Of a stretch of DNA of 51,624 nucleotides, positions 8,480 to 17,587 are shown piece by piece (within the stretch, counting starts at the first letter, position 1; every line of letters begins with the position of its first letter). Below the pieces are notes generated by a model. It was not told where the DNA came from, made no database searches, and saw nothing but the letters and a program-made list of their open reading frames with translations. A program made the translations under genes and the position numbers. This DNA is from CAZAKZ01 sp964485695 (GTDB lineage: Bacteria; Planctomycetota; JAFGQW01): the NCBI GenBank assembly GCA_964485695.1, contig CAZAKZ010000022.1, forward strand, positions 1 through 51,624, written 5' to 3'.

Positions 8480-10243
8480 ATGGGCAACAAAAGCGAAAAG
8501 GCGGCATCGTTCAACAAGCATTTCAAGGAACGCACCAACCGGCAGCACGCCCTGTCGTTCGCCTCGTGCGCCCACTGCGGCATGTGCAACGAATCCTGCC
8601 ACTACTACCTGGCCACCGGGGATCCCGAGATGACCCCGGCGGCCAAGATGGACAAGATCCGCCGGGTCTTCAAGCGTCAGCATGACTGGCTCGGCAAGAT
8701 CGTCCCGGGCTGGGTCGGCGCCCGGGAGATGATGACCGACGAGGACCTGGAAGAGCTCAAGGACGTCGTTTTCGGTTCCTGCACCGGATGCAGGCGCTGC
8801 ACCCTCTCCTGTCCCTTTGGCGTGGACACGGCTATTCTGGTGGGCCTGGCGCGCGGCTGCCTCGTGGACGAGGGCGTCGCCCCCGAGGGCGTCCTGACCA
8901 CCATGAAGGACCAGTGGGAGACCGGAAACCAGATGGCGGTGACCCAGGAGGATTACCTGGAAACCCTGGAGTGGCTCGAGGAAGAACTCCAGAGCGAGCT
9001 CGACGACCCGGACGCCAAGATCCCCGTGGACAAGGAGGGCGCCGACTTCGTCTACGTGGTCAATCCGCGCGAGATCAAGTATTCCCCCCTGTCCCTGACG
9101 GCGGCCGCCAAGATCTTCCACGTGGCGGGCCTCAACTGGACCATGGGCTCCGAGGGCTGGGACAACACCAACTTCGGCCTGTTCTCCGGCAAGCCGGACC
9201 TGGGCGGCCACATGGGCAACCTGGCCTACGAGCACGCCAGGAAGCTCGGGGTCGACAAGATGGTGATCTCCGAATGCGGCCACGGCCTCCGATCCACCAA
9301 GTGGGAGGCCCCCAACTGGGGCAAGGCCAATCCGCTTCCCTTCGAAATCATCTCGATCCTGGAGCTGATGGTGGACCTCATCAACACCGGCAAGATCGTC
9401 CTGGATCCCTCGAAGAATCCGCATCCTGTCACCTACCACGATCCATGCAATCTGTCCCGGTCGGCGGGCATCACCGAGGAACCGCGGTTCTGCCTGAAGC
9501 GAGCCTGCTCGGACTTCCGCGAGATGACGCCAAATCGCGCGGATTCCTTCTGCTGCACGGGCGGGGGCGGTGCCATGTCCATGGCGGAGTACTCCAAGAA
9601 ACGCCTGAGTGTATCCAAGATCAAGGCCGATCAGATCACCGACACCGGCGCGGGTATCGTGTCCACGGCCTGCCACAACTGCCAGGACGGACTCACCGAC
9701 CTGATCCGGCACCACCAGCTCAAGTACGACTTCGGTGACAAAAAACCCAAGCAGTTGAAGGTGCTGAACGTCTGCGAGGTGGTGGCGGACGCCATCGTCA
9801 TCCCGAAGGACCTGCCGAAGATCAAGCGCCTGCCCAGGGAGGTCACCGCCCTGAAGACCATCCTCTGCGTCGACGACTCGCCCGACATCCTCAAATACCT
9901 GCAGGTACTCCTGGAGGACAACGGCTACAAGGTGGTCACCGCTCATGATGGCATCGACGGCATGGCCAAGGCGAAGGCCCACAAGCCCGACCTCATCACC
10001 CTGGATATCACCATGCCGGGCAAGTCCGGCGTCCAGGTCTACCAGGAGCTCAGGGCCACCGAGGACCTGGCGGACATCCCGGTCTTCATCGTGACCGGCC
10101 AGGTCGATTTCCGCCAGCTCATGTATCAGAAAAAGGTCCAGGCTCCCGAAGGCTTCATGACCAAACCCATCGACGAGAAAGTGTTCCTTATGACACTCGA
10201 GCGCCTGCTGGAGCAGTCCGAGCGCCAGATGGCCACCGTGTAA
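8480..10243 (+). CDS. HdrD/DsrK-like Fe-S oxidoreductase fused to a C-terminal receiver domain
   Basis: 587 aa from the ATG at 8480, preferred over 8474 because the GGAG at 8470-8473 is then 6 nt away. Numbering from 8474: two [4Fe-4S] ferredoxin motifs, Cys32-x2-35-x2-38-x3-42 and Cys103-x2-106-x2-109-x3-113. A CCG-domain follows with HDPCN (Cys325), FCCTGGGG (Cys360-361) and Cys400-x2-Cys403, spacing CX34CCX38CX2C. This is the signature of the catalytic noncubane cluster in heterodisulfide reductases and DsrK. Unlike known HdrD or DsrK, a full receiver domain follows (about 460-580), with Asp467/468, phospho-acceptor Asp511, Thr541 and Lys564. With the cytochrome b it would form a quinone-linked oxidoreductase acting on a disulfide or similar substrate. 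The receiver suggests control by phosphorylation, or signalling from the enzyme; both are inference. Confidence 0.9.
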   Translation: MGNKSEKAASFNKHFKERTNRQHALSFASCAHCGMCNESCHYYLATGDPEMTPAAKMDKIRRVFKRQHDWLGKIVPGWVGAREMMTDEDLEELKDVVFGSCTGCRRCTLSCPFGVDTAILVGLARGCLVDEGVAPEGVLTTMKDQWETGNQMAVTQEDYLETLEWLEEELQSELDDPDAKIPVDKEGADFVYVVNPREIKYSPLSLTAAAKIFHVAGLNWTMGSEGWDNTNFGLFSGKPDLGGHMGNLAYEHARKLGVDKMVISECGHGLRSTKWEAPNWGKANPLPFEIISILELMVDLINTGKIVLDPSKNPHPVTYHDPCNLSRSAGITEEPRFCLKRACSDFREMTPNRADSFCCTGGGGAMSMAEYSKKRLSVSKIKADQITDTGAGIVSTACHNCQDGLTDLIRHHQLKYDFGDKKPKQLKVLNVCEVVADAIVIPKDLPKIKRLPREVTALKTILCVDDSPDILKYLQVLLEDNGYKVVTAHDGIDGMAKAKAHKPDLITLDITMPGKSGVQVYQELRATEDLADIPVFIVTGQVDFRQLMYQKKVQAPEGFMTKPIDEKVFLMTLERLLEQSERQMATV

Positions 10244-10258
10244 TCGTGTTTCAGAGAC

Positions 10259-10285
10259 GGCCGGGTTCCCCGATGGAACCCGGCC
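10259..10285 (+). terminator. Hairpin between the HdrD-receiver and kinase genes, terminator or attenuator
   Basis: GGCCGGGTTCC and GGAACCCGGCC form a perfect 11-bp stem around a 5-nt loop, followed by CCTCTTT. It lies 16 nt after the stop of the HdrD-like gene and partly precedes the kinase ribosome-binding site (GGAGG). It would lower kinase expression relative to the upstream genes, or protect the upstream message from 3' decay. Confidence 0.6.
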
Positions 10286-10307
10286 CCTCTTTCCTGGAGG
10301 CCAAGTC

Positions 10308-11777
10308 ATGAGTGATGGTATGAGAGACGAATCGAAAAACAGGACTCATGATAACGGGAACGATGTCTACAAGGCCTATTTCGATGAAATGCCGGTTCTG
10401 CTGACCATCCACGACAGGGACCTGAGGATCCTCGATTCCAACAAACACTTCCGCGACAGGTTCGGAGACGCCACGGGGAAGTACTGCTGGGAGGCCTACA
10501 AGGGCAGGAATCAGATCTGTCCCCAGTGCGTGACCGAGGAGACGTTTCTCACCGGAAAGAAATTGAGCAGCGAGGAAACGTTAACCGACATGACGGGCCG
10601 TGAGATCCCGGTCATCGTACGCACGACGCCGATCCTGGACTCCGCCGGCAAGGTCAAGCGGGTTCTGCAGGTCTCCACCAACATCTACGAGGTCAAGAAG
10701 CTCCAGAAGAAGCTCCACAAGACCAAATCCCACCTGCTGCAGCTCTTCAACGAGGTCCCATGCTACATCACGGTCCAGGACCGCGACTTCAAGATCACCG
10801 ACGCCAACCGCCGCTTCAGGGAGGACTTCGGCGAGGACCACGATCCCCGGTGCTTCGCGGCTTACAAGCACCGCAGCGAGCCCTGCCTCATGTGCCCCGT
10901 GGCCCAGACCTTCGAGGACGGGAAGTCCCACCGGAGCGAGGAGATGGTCACCTCCATCTCGGGCGACCAGCACAACGTCCTGGTCCAGACGGCTCCCCTG
11001 AGAAACGCTGCGGGCGAGATCTCCCACGTCGTGGAAATGTCCACCAACATCACGGAGCTGAGGCAGCTCCAGGATCAGCTGACCTCCCTGGGGCTCCTGG
11101 TGGGCTCCATCTCCCACAACATAAAGGGGGTCCTGGCCGCCCTGGACGGCGGCGTCTACATCGTGAACTCGGGCCTGAAACGCAACGACATGGCCCGGAT
11201 GGAGGAGGGATGGGACATCGTTCAGAGGAACCTCGGCCAGGTCCGCAACATGGTCCTCGACATCCTCTACTACGCAAAGGACCGTGAGCTGGAGTTCTCG
11301 CCCGTGGATGCCGTCCCCTTCGTCGAAGAGGTCTTCTCCAAGATGCAATACAAGGCCGACGACCTGGACATCGAGCTGGAGAAGGATTTCAATCCGGATG
11401 CCGGCGTCCTGGAAGCCGACGAGACCTCGCTGCGGGCGGCCCTGATCAACATCCTGGAAAACGCCCTGGACGCCTGCCGTGTGGACAAGAACAAGGACAA
11501 GCACCGCGTTTCATTCGGGGTATCCGGTGAAAATGACCACGTCGTCTTCACCGTGCTCGATAACGGCATCGGCATGGACCAAGAGACCCGGGAGAAGGTG
11601 TTCAGCCTCTTCTTCTCCTCCAAGGGCACAGAAGGCACCGGCCTGGGGCTCTTCATCTCGAACAAGATCGTCCAGGAACACAAGGGGCAGGTGGAGGTGA
11701 ACTCGACCCCGAACGTGGGTACCCGCTTCACGGTGCGGATACCCCGGCTGCAGGAGAAAGCGGAGGAGGCCGCCTAA
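10308..11777 (+). CDS. Soluble histidine kinase with two Cys-motif PAS domains
   Basis: 489 aa without any transmembrane segment or signal peptide, so cytoplasmic. PAS1 (about 20-130) has Cys60, Cys71 and Cys74 (CWEAYKGRNQICPQC); PAS2 (about 140-252) has the same arrangement, Cys182, Cys193 and Cys196. The C-x10-CxxC pattern suggests metal or Fe-S binding, or redox-active thiols. The kinase part has His270 in SISHNIKG, the N box NILENALDA (381-389), DNGIGM (418-423) and GTGLGL (443-448), all intact. The start is supported by GGAGG upstream. It follows the HdrD-receiver gene by 64 nt, with a hairpin between them. The probable partners are the two receivers encoded in the same operon. The activator at 4968 has no receiver and cannot be a classical partner. 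Confidence 0.9.
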   Translation: MSDGMRDESKNRTHDNGNDVYKAYFDEMPVLLTIHDRDLRILDSNKHFRDRFGDATGKYCWEAYKGRNQICPQCVTEETFLTGKKLSSEETLTDMTGREIPVIVRTTPILDSAGKVKRVLQVSTNIYEVKKLQKKLHKTKSHLLQLFNEVPCYITVQDRDFKITDANRRFREDFGEDHDPRCFAAYKHRSEPCLMCPVAQTFEDGKSHRSEEMVTSISGDQHNVLVQTAPLRNAAGEISHVVEMSTNITELRQLQDQLTSLGLLVGSISHNIKGVLAALDGGVYIVNSGLKRNDMARMEEGWDIVQRNLGQVRNMVLDILYYAKDRELEFSPVDAVPFVEEVFSKMQYKADDLDIELEKDFNPDAGVLEADETSLRAALINILENALDACRVDKNKDKHRVSFGVSGENDHVVFTVLDNGIGMDQETREKVFSLFFSSKGTEGTGLGLFISNKIVQEHKGQVEVNSTPNVGTRFTVRIPRLQEKAEEAA

Positions 11778-11787
11778 ATGGCCGGTC

Positions 11788-13155
11788 TCAGAACTTGAAC
11801 TTGAAATCGACCTGAACGCGGTCGAAATCCCTCTTTCTCATGTCGGAGGAAATGCCCGTCTCGTTGGCGAAGTAGGAGGCGCCCACCGTCCAGTTCTTGG
11901 CAACCTGGTAGGTGAAGTTGACCTCGTGGCCCCTGGAGTTGGTCCCACTTCCGCCGAAATCCGAGTCCGTGAAGGTTCCGAAGACGCTGTCCTTCTGGAG
12001 GGCCTTGAAGAGGTACCGGAGCTTCCAGGATCCCGCCTTCTTGGTCTTGCCGAGAACCACGCCCGCCGACCATGCGCGGTGATCCTCATTGGCAGCCAGG
12101 TTTTCGACCCAGTCCCCGAAAAACGCCACGGGGATGTCCACGACCTGGGTGCCCACCTCACAGAAAACGTTGATCAGGCGGTAGTTCTCGGCGTAGTTGT
12201 TGGCCGCATCCATGGTGTTGCCGAAGGTCACTGGATTTCCACCCGAGGTGAGGATGACCGGTGAGCCCTTGAGGTTCGTGTACTGGTAGTAGCTGCCGCC
12301 GCCGAGCACGTGGACGTTGTGCTCCTCGCACACAGGGAAGGTGTACTTGAGCGCCCCCTGGCCACCGAACATACCGGTATCCGGGCCCCCACTGCGCTCG
12401 ACCACATAGAATCCGTATCCATTGGCGAACACCTCCAGGCCGCACAAAGCATTGTGGTATCTGATGATACCCCCCTCGGGGACTATATCGGCATCCCAGA
12501 TGACCTCGCTCTTTCCAGGAGTTAGGAACGGCCTGTGGATCTTTCCGCCGATGATATGGAGCCCCGGCACGAATTCCTCGGGGTGCAGGTCCGCGTAGGC
12601 CTGGGAGACCCAGAGGTTTTTGAGTGAGAAGGCGTTGGAGAGCGTCTGGTTGTTCGAGATCGGATCGCCTTCCATCTTACCGTTCAAGACCTTGGCCTCA
12701 CCGGTGGAAATCTCGAATCCCAGGTCGAGGCAGGGCAGGAGCTCCGCTTCGACCCGGACGCGGGCGCGAATGCGATTCCGGTTCCGGTCCTTGGCTTTCC
12801 TGTCATCGTCGATGAACTCGTACCGGTAGCGGAAATTCCCCTTCACCTTCACCATGTCGGCCCAGCTCGATTTGGCCTTGTGGTCCTTCAGCTTCTTGTC
12901 GAGCCTGGCGTCGATTGCCGCGTCCAGGCTCCTGTCTTGCCCCTTACGGTCCTGGTGCCCGCCGTTGCCGTTTCCGTTTCCCTCGTGGACTTCGAGTGCT
13001 TTGACCCGTTTGTTGAGCTCCTGGATCGTCTGATTCTGATCCCGGACCGTCTTCCGGAGCTTTGCCAGCTCTCCGGACGTGGGCGACTCCTGGGCGACAG
13101 CCGGTGCGGCAGCCAGTAACAATCCCACTACGAAAGAAAGAACCAACCACTTCAT
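11788..13155 (-). CDS. Putative outer-membrane porin
   Basis: 455 aa from the ATG at 13155. Longer readings to 13281 lack a signal peptide, while this start gives a clean one (MKWLVLSF...AVAQ, cleaved near 21). After it comes a short coiled coil (about 30-55) rich in Lys and Gln, as in trimeric porins of the putative-porin family. A Gly/Asn/His-rich linker follows, then a long beta-rich region with alternating aromatic strands ending in FKFKF, the terminal Phe of outer-membrane barrels. Expected role: diffusion channel in the outer membrane, substrate unknown. It converges with the kinase gene with only 10 nt between the stops. No terminator is visible there. Confidence 0.78.
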   Translation of the reverse strand: MKWLVLSFVVGLLLAAAPAVAQESPTSGELAKLRKTVRDQNQTIQELNKRVKALEVHEGNGNGNGGHQDRKGQDRSLDAAIDARLDKKLKDHKAKSSWADMVKVKGNFRYRYEFIDDDRKAKDRNRNRIRARVRVEAELLPCLDLGFEISTGEAKVLNGKMEGDPISNNQTLSNAFSLKNLWVSQAYADLHPEEFVPGLHIIGGKIHRPFLTPGKSEVIWDADIVPEGGIIRYHNALCGLEVFANGYGFYVVERSGGPDTGMFGGQGALKYTFPVCEEHNVHVLGGGSYYQYTNLKGSPVILTSGGNPVTFGNTMDAANNYAENYRLINVFCEVGTQVVDIPVAFFGDWVENLAANEDHRAWSAGVVLGKTKKAGSWKLRYLFKALQKDSVFGTFTDSDFGGSGTNSRGHEVNFTYQVAKNWTVGASYFANETGISSDMRKRDFDRVQVDFKFKF

Positions 13156-13359
13156 GCCTTCAACTCCATTCCTGGTGATAGAAACCGCCCCTAGAATCAA
13201 ACCTCTCGTGTGTCTGATTGTCCAAAAAGTAAGGACCGACCGGTCATGTCTCGACCGAGGACCAACATGATAAATGGACATACACGATGTTTATTAAAAA
13301 CCCATGAAGATGAGATGAGATTTGTGAAAAAACGGGTGGATTCTCTGCGGGGCCGGCAC
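13156..13359. other. Intergenic region between metH and the porin gene
   Basis: About 200 nt downstream of metH and upstream of the porin. It holds the 8-bp palindrome GACCGGTC and AT-rich stretches suited to a porin promoter. I found no sigma-54 element or riboswitch. A CCGTTTTTTC on the minus strand soon after the metH stop might mark termination, but no clear stem precedes it. Confidence 0.35.
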
Positions 13360-16300
13360 CTACCGGGGCTCGTACCCGAGGTTCGGCCCCAGCCATTTTT
13401 CCACCTCGGCCACCGCCATCCCCTTCCGCAAGGCATACGCCTCCACCTGGTCGGCTGCAATGGCACCGACCCCGAAGTACTCCGACTCCGGGTGACTGAA
13501 GTAGAGGCCAGATACCGAGGCTGCGGGGATCATGGCCAGGCTCTCAGTAAGGCGGATGCCCGCTCCAGCTTCAGCGTCCAGAAGATCCCAGAGGATCCAC
13601 TTCTCCGTGTGGTCGGGGCAGGCCGGATATCCGGCTGCCGGCCGGATGCCCTGGTAGCGCTCTAGAATCAGGTCTTCGAGGGTGAGTGCCTCGTCCCGGC
13701 CGTATCCCCACTCGCGGCGGACGCGCTGGTGGAGAGCCTCCGCGAACGCCTCGGCCAGGCGATCCGCAAGGGCCTTCACCATGATGGCACTGTAGTCGTC
13801 GTGGTCCACTTCGAACGTCTTGACCAGATCCTCCACACCGTGGCCCACGGTGACCGCGAATCCACCCAGGAAGTCGCGGACTCCTGAATCCAGGGGCGCA
13901 ACGAAGTCCGCGAGACAGTGGTAGGGCCGACCGTCCGCTCTTTCCCTCTGCTGTCGCAGAAAGTGGAACCTGGCGAGCTCCTCCGTCCGGGTCTCGTCGG
14001 TGAACAGGATCACGTCCTCGTCCGCGGCAGCAGCCGGGAAAAAACCGTAGACGCCCCGTGCCGTGAAGAGCTTCTCCTCGACGATGCGGTCCAGGAGAAC
14101 GCGGGCGTTCTCAAAGAGTTCCCGCGCCGCCTTCCCGAACCGGGGATGGTCCAGGATCCTGGGATACTTCCCCTTGATTTCCCACACCCGGAAGAAGGGG
14201 GACCAGTCGATACAGGCAGCGATTTCCTCCAGTGGGAACGCCTCCAGCCGCCTCCAGCCCAGGAACTCGGGCTCGGGAACCCGAGAGGCCGCCCAGTCGA
14301 TTTCCGTCCTCCTTGCCCTCGCCTCCTCGAGGGGTAACAGCCGACGCCCCTTCTCCGTCTCGAACACCTCCCTGAGCCGGGCCTGGTCCAACCGGACCTT
14401 CTCCACCAATCCGGCCTTCCTTTCGGAGTCGAGTAGTTCGCTTACCACCCCCGCCGCTCGGGAGGCGTCGCGGACGTGCAGAGTAGGGCCCGAATAACAG
14501 GGGGCGATCTTCACGGCCGTGTGCTTGGCGCTCGTGGTGGCTCCGCCGATGAGAAGCGGCCGGGTGAGTCCCCGGCGCTCCATCTCCCCGGCCACGTGCA
14601 CCATCTGGTCGAGGGAAGGGGTGATGAGACCGCTGAGGCCGATGATGTCCACGCCTTCTTCCACGGCCTTCTCTAAAATGACCTCGGCCGGGACCATGAC
14701 ACCGAGGTCCGTGATCTCGTACCCGTTGCATTCGAGCACCACGGATACGATGTTCTTTCCGATGTCGTGGACGTCGCCCTTCACAGTGGCGAGGAGCGCC
14801 TTGCCCTGGCTCCCCGTCCCCGGGATCTTCTTCTCCTCCTCCATGAACGGCGTGAGGTAAGCAACGGCCCGCTTCATGACGCGGGCGCTCTTCACCACCT
14901 GAGGCAAGAACATCTTGCCCGCACCGAAGCGCTCTCCGACGAGGTTCATGGCGTCCATGAGCGGGCCCTCGATGACGCCCAGGGCGAGGCCGAGTTTCAC
15001 CCGCGCCTCCTCCACGTCGGCCTCGATGTGGTCGGTATGGCCGTGGACGAGTGCGTGGGTGAGGCGCGCCTCCACCGGCAGGGCACGCCACGCCTCGGTC
15101 TCGACCTGCACCTTCCTATCTTCCCGGTGGGTCCCGGCCATGGCGACGAGGCGCTCGGTGGCTCCGGGATCGCGGTTCAGCACCACGTCCTCGACGCACC
15201 GGAGCAGGTCCGGAGGGATTTCGTCGTACGCCGTGAGCTGTCCGGCGTTGACGATGCCCATGTCCATGCCGGCCTCGATGGCGTGGTAGAGAAATACGGC
15301 GTTCATGGCCTCGCGGACGACGTCGTTTCCCCGGAAAGCGAAGGAAAGGTTGCTCACGCCTCCACTCACCCGGGATCCGGGAAACAGCGCCTTCAGCTGC
15401 TTGGTCGCCTCGATGTAATTGACTGCATAGTCGTTGTGTTCCTCCATGCCCGTTGCAATGGTGAGGATGTTGGGATCGAAGATGATGTCCTCGGCATCGA
15501 AACCCACCTCCTCGGTGAGGATACGGTAGGCTCGCTTCGATATCTCCACTTTGTCCTCGAGGGAGGTGGCCTGGCCCTTCTCGTCAAAGGCCATGACGAT
15601 GACGGCGGCTCCGTGACGCCTCACGGTTTCCGCCTGGGCCTTGAACTCCGCCTCGCCTTCCTTCAGGCTGATGGAGTTGACCACCGCCTTCCCCTGGACG
15701 CACCGGAGCCCGGCCTCGATGACGGAGAAGTCGGAGCTGTCGATCATGACGGGCACTTTGGCGATATCGGGCTCGGTGGCTATGTGGTTGAGAAACCGGA
15801 CCATGGCCTCGCGGGCATCCAGCAGGCCCTCGTCCACGTTCACGTCGATGACGTTGGCGCCGCCGGACACCTGGTGCAGTGCGACCTCCGTGGCGGCCTC
15901 GTAATCGCCCGCCTTGATGAGGCGGGCGAACTTCCTGGATCCGGCCACGTTGGTGCGCTCCCCTACCATGATGAAATTGGAATCGGGGCGGAGGGTCAGG
16001 GGCTCCAGGCCGCTGAGCCGGGTGTAGGGGGGCCGGGACGGAGGAATCCGGGGAGATACGCCCTCGACGGCTCCGGCAAGGGCCCGGACATGGTCGGGTG
16101 TGGTGCCGCAGCACCCCCCCACAATGTTGAGCCATCCCCGTCGAGCGAAGTCGCCCAGAAGTGCGGCCATCTCTTCGGGCGACTGGTCGTACCCGCCGAA
16201 CTCGTTCGGTAGCCCGGCATTGGGATAGCAGCAGAGAGGTACCGGTGCGATGGCGGCCAGCTCCTCCACGTGGGGACGCATCTCCTCGGCACCCAGGGCG

Positions 16301-17037
16301 CAGTTGATGCCCACCAGCGCGAGGTCCACGTGGGAAATGGAAATCCAGGCTGCTTCCACGGTCTGACCGGACAGGGTCCGGCCGCTCCGGTCGGGGAAGG
16401 TGAGAGAGGCCATGACCGGAACCCGGACTCCGAGCTCCCGGAAGGCGTCCTCGACGGCGAAGAGTGCTGCCTTCAGGTTCAGGGTGTCGAAGGCGGTCTC
16501 GGCCGCCAGAAGATCCACGCCGCCCTCCAGGAGGCCGCACACCTGCTCCTGGTAGGCCGCGCGCAGGTCGTCGAAGGTGACCGCACGTCGAGCCGGGTCA
16601 TTCACGTCCGGAGAGATCGAGGCGGTCTTGCTGGTCGGGCCAAGCGATCCCGCGACGAACCTCGGGCGTTGCGGGGTTCTGCGCGTCATTTCCTGTGCTG
16701 CCTCGGTGGCAATGCGTGCCGATGCGGCATTCATGGCACGCACCTCGGCTTCCATTGCGTAGTCGGCCATGGCAATGGAGGTGGCATTGAAGGTGTTGGT
16801 CTCCACGATGTCGGCGCCGGCCTCGAGGTAGGCCAGGTGGATTCCCCGGATCACGTCGGGCCGGGACAGGGAGAGGAGATCGTTACAGCCCTTGAGATCC
16901 CGGGGATGATCGGAAAAGCCCTCCCCACGAAAATCGTCCTCCTCCAGCCCATGCTGCTGGATCATGGTGCCCATGGCCCCATCGAGAACGAGGATCCGCT
17001 GCTTCAGGAGTTCGATCAGGTCATCGCCGTTGTTCAT
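13360..17037 (-). CDS. metH: Cobalamin-dependent methionine synthase
   Basis: 1225 aa from the ATG at 17037, which matches the family N-terminus (RILVLDGAMGTMIQ near residue 14) and length. An upstream in-frame ATG at 17118 would add 27 residues and overlap moaC. Domains in order: homocysteine-binding barrel with zinc ligands Cys246 and Cys309-310 (GGCCGTTP); methyltetrahydrofolate-binding pterin domain from about 350; cobalamin domain with DVHDIGKN (lower axial His757); AdoMet-binding reactivation domain with the C-terminal RPAAGYPACPDHTEK stretch. It methylates homocysteine with 5-methyl-THF through methylcobalamin in the cytoplasm. All four modules are intact. It sits 61 nt downstream of moaC on the same strand and probably shares its transcript. 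A PduO-type adenosyltransferase at 26.4 kb is a further sign of cobalamin use. Confidence 0.97.
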   Translation of the reverse strand: MNNGDDLIELLKQRILVLDGAMGTMIQQHGLEEDDFRGEGFSDHPRDLKGCNDLLSLSRPDVIRGIHLAYLEAGADIVETNTFNATSIAMADYAMEAEVRAMNAASARIATEAAQEMTRRTPQRPRFVAGSLGPTSKTASISPDVNDPARRAVTFDDLRAAYQEQVCGLLEGGVDLLAAETAFDTLNLKAALFAVEDAFRELGVRVPVMASLTFPDRSGRTLSGQTVEAAWISISHVDLALVGINCALGAEEMRPHVEELAAIAPVPLCCYPNAGLPNEFGGYDQSPEEMAALLGDFARRGWLNIVGGCCGTTPDHVRALAGAVEGVSPRIPPSRPPYTRLSGLEPLTLRPDSNFIMVGERTNVAGSRKFARLIKAGDYEAATEVALHQVSGGANVIDVNVDEGLLDAREAMVRFLNHIATEPDIAKVPVMIDSSDFSVIEAGLRCVQGKAVVNSISLKEGEAEFKAQAETVRRHGAAVIVMAFDEKGQATSLEDKVEISKRAYRILTEEVGFDAEDIIFDPNILTIATGMEEHNDYAVNYIEATKQLKALFPGSRVSGGVSNLSFAFRGNDVVREAMNAVFLYHAIEAGMDMGIVNAGQLTAYDEIPPDLLRCVEDVVLNRDPGATERLVAMAGTHREDRKVQVETEAWRALPVEARLTHALVHGHTDHIEADVEEARVKLGLALGVIEGPLMDAMNLVGERFGAGKMFLPQVVKSARVMKRAVAYLTPFMEEEKKIPGTGSQGKALLATVKGDVHDIGKNIVSVVLECNGYEITDLGVMVPAEVILEKAVEEGVDIIGLSGLITPSLDQMVHVAGEMERRGLTRPLLIGGATTSAKHTAVKIAPCYSGPTLHVRDASRAAGVVSELLDSERKAGLVEKVRLDQARLREVFETEKGRRLLPLEEARARRTEIDWAASRVPEPEFLGWRRLEAFPLEEIAACIDWSPFFRVWEIKGKYPRILDHPRFGKAARELFENARVLLDRIVEEKLFTARGVYGFFPAAAADEDVILFTDETRTEELARFHFLRQQRERADGRPYHCLADFVAPLDSGVRDFLGGFAVTVGHGVEDLVKTFEVDHDDYSAIMVKALADRLAEAFAEALHQRVRREWGYGRDEALTLEDLILERYQGIRPAAGYPACPDHTEKWILWDLLDAEAGAGIRLTESLAMIPAASVSGLYFSHPESEYFGVGAIAADQVEAYALRKGMAVAEVEKWLGPNLGYEPR

Positions 17038-17098
17038 GGTGTCCGGATCATCCAGAAATATCGGGGTTCGGGTGAGATCGACGTCGACAACAGTGGTT

Positions 17099-17587
17099 TC
17101 ACATCGATTCAGGCCCATCAGCCTTGCGCTCGTATGTCCCCGACTTTCCGCCCTCCTTGCGTTCCAGGCGAACGTCGGTGATGACCGCGTCGTGGCCGAG
17201 GGCCTTGGTCATGTCCACCACGGTGAGGGCGGCCACGGAGACGGCCACGAGGGCTTCCATCTCCACGCCGGTACGGGCCATGACCCGGGTGGCCGCTTCG
17301 ATGTGGACGCCCTCCTCATCGGGCACCACCCGGACCTCGACGTGGTCCAGCGGCAGGGGATGACACAGGGGAACGAGGTCGGCGGTCTTCTTGGCCGCCA
17401 GGATCCCCGCCAGACGGGCCGTTTCCACGACCGGCCCCTTGGGCCCCGAGTCGCGGGCCATGGCTTCACGGGCCTCGGGATTCAGGCGAACCCGACCGGA
17501 GGCCACGGCTCGCCGGCACGAGGGGGCCTTGGCTCCCACGTCCACCATGGTCGCCCGGTTTCCCTCCACATGAGACAGGTCAGACAT
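17099..17587 (-). CDS. moaC: Cyclic pyranopterin monophosphate synthase MoaC
   Basis: 162 aa, full length. MoaC converts the cyclic triphosphate intermediate made by MoaA to cPMP, the first stable molybdopterin precursor. Visible signatures are KKTADLVPLCHPLPL (66-80) and TGVEMEALVAVSVAALTVVDM followed by TKAL, containing the conserved Asp125 and Lys128, then the Gly-rich EGGKSG tail. No other molybdenum-cofactor gene is in the window, so pairing with metH looks like chance gene order or a shared promoter rather than a pathway. The gene faces away from the Rrf2 regulator, with about 420 nt between. Confidence 0.95.
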   Translation of the reverse strand: MSDLSHVEGNRATMVDVGAKAPSCRRAVASGRVRLNPEAREAMARDSGPKGPVVETARLAGILAAKKTADLVPLCHPLPLDHVEVRVVPDEEGVHIEAATRVMARTGVEMEALVAVSVAALTVVDMTKALGHDAVITDVRLERKEGGKSGTYERKADGPESM

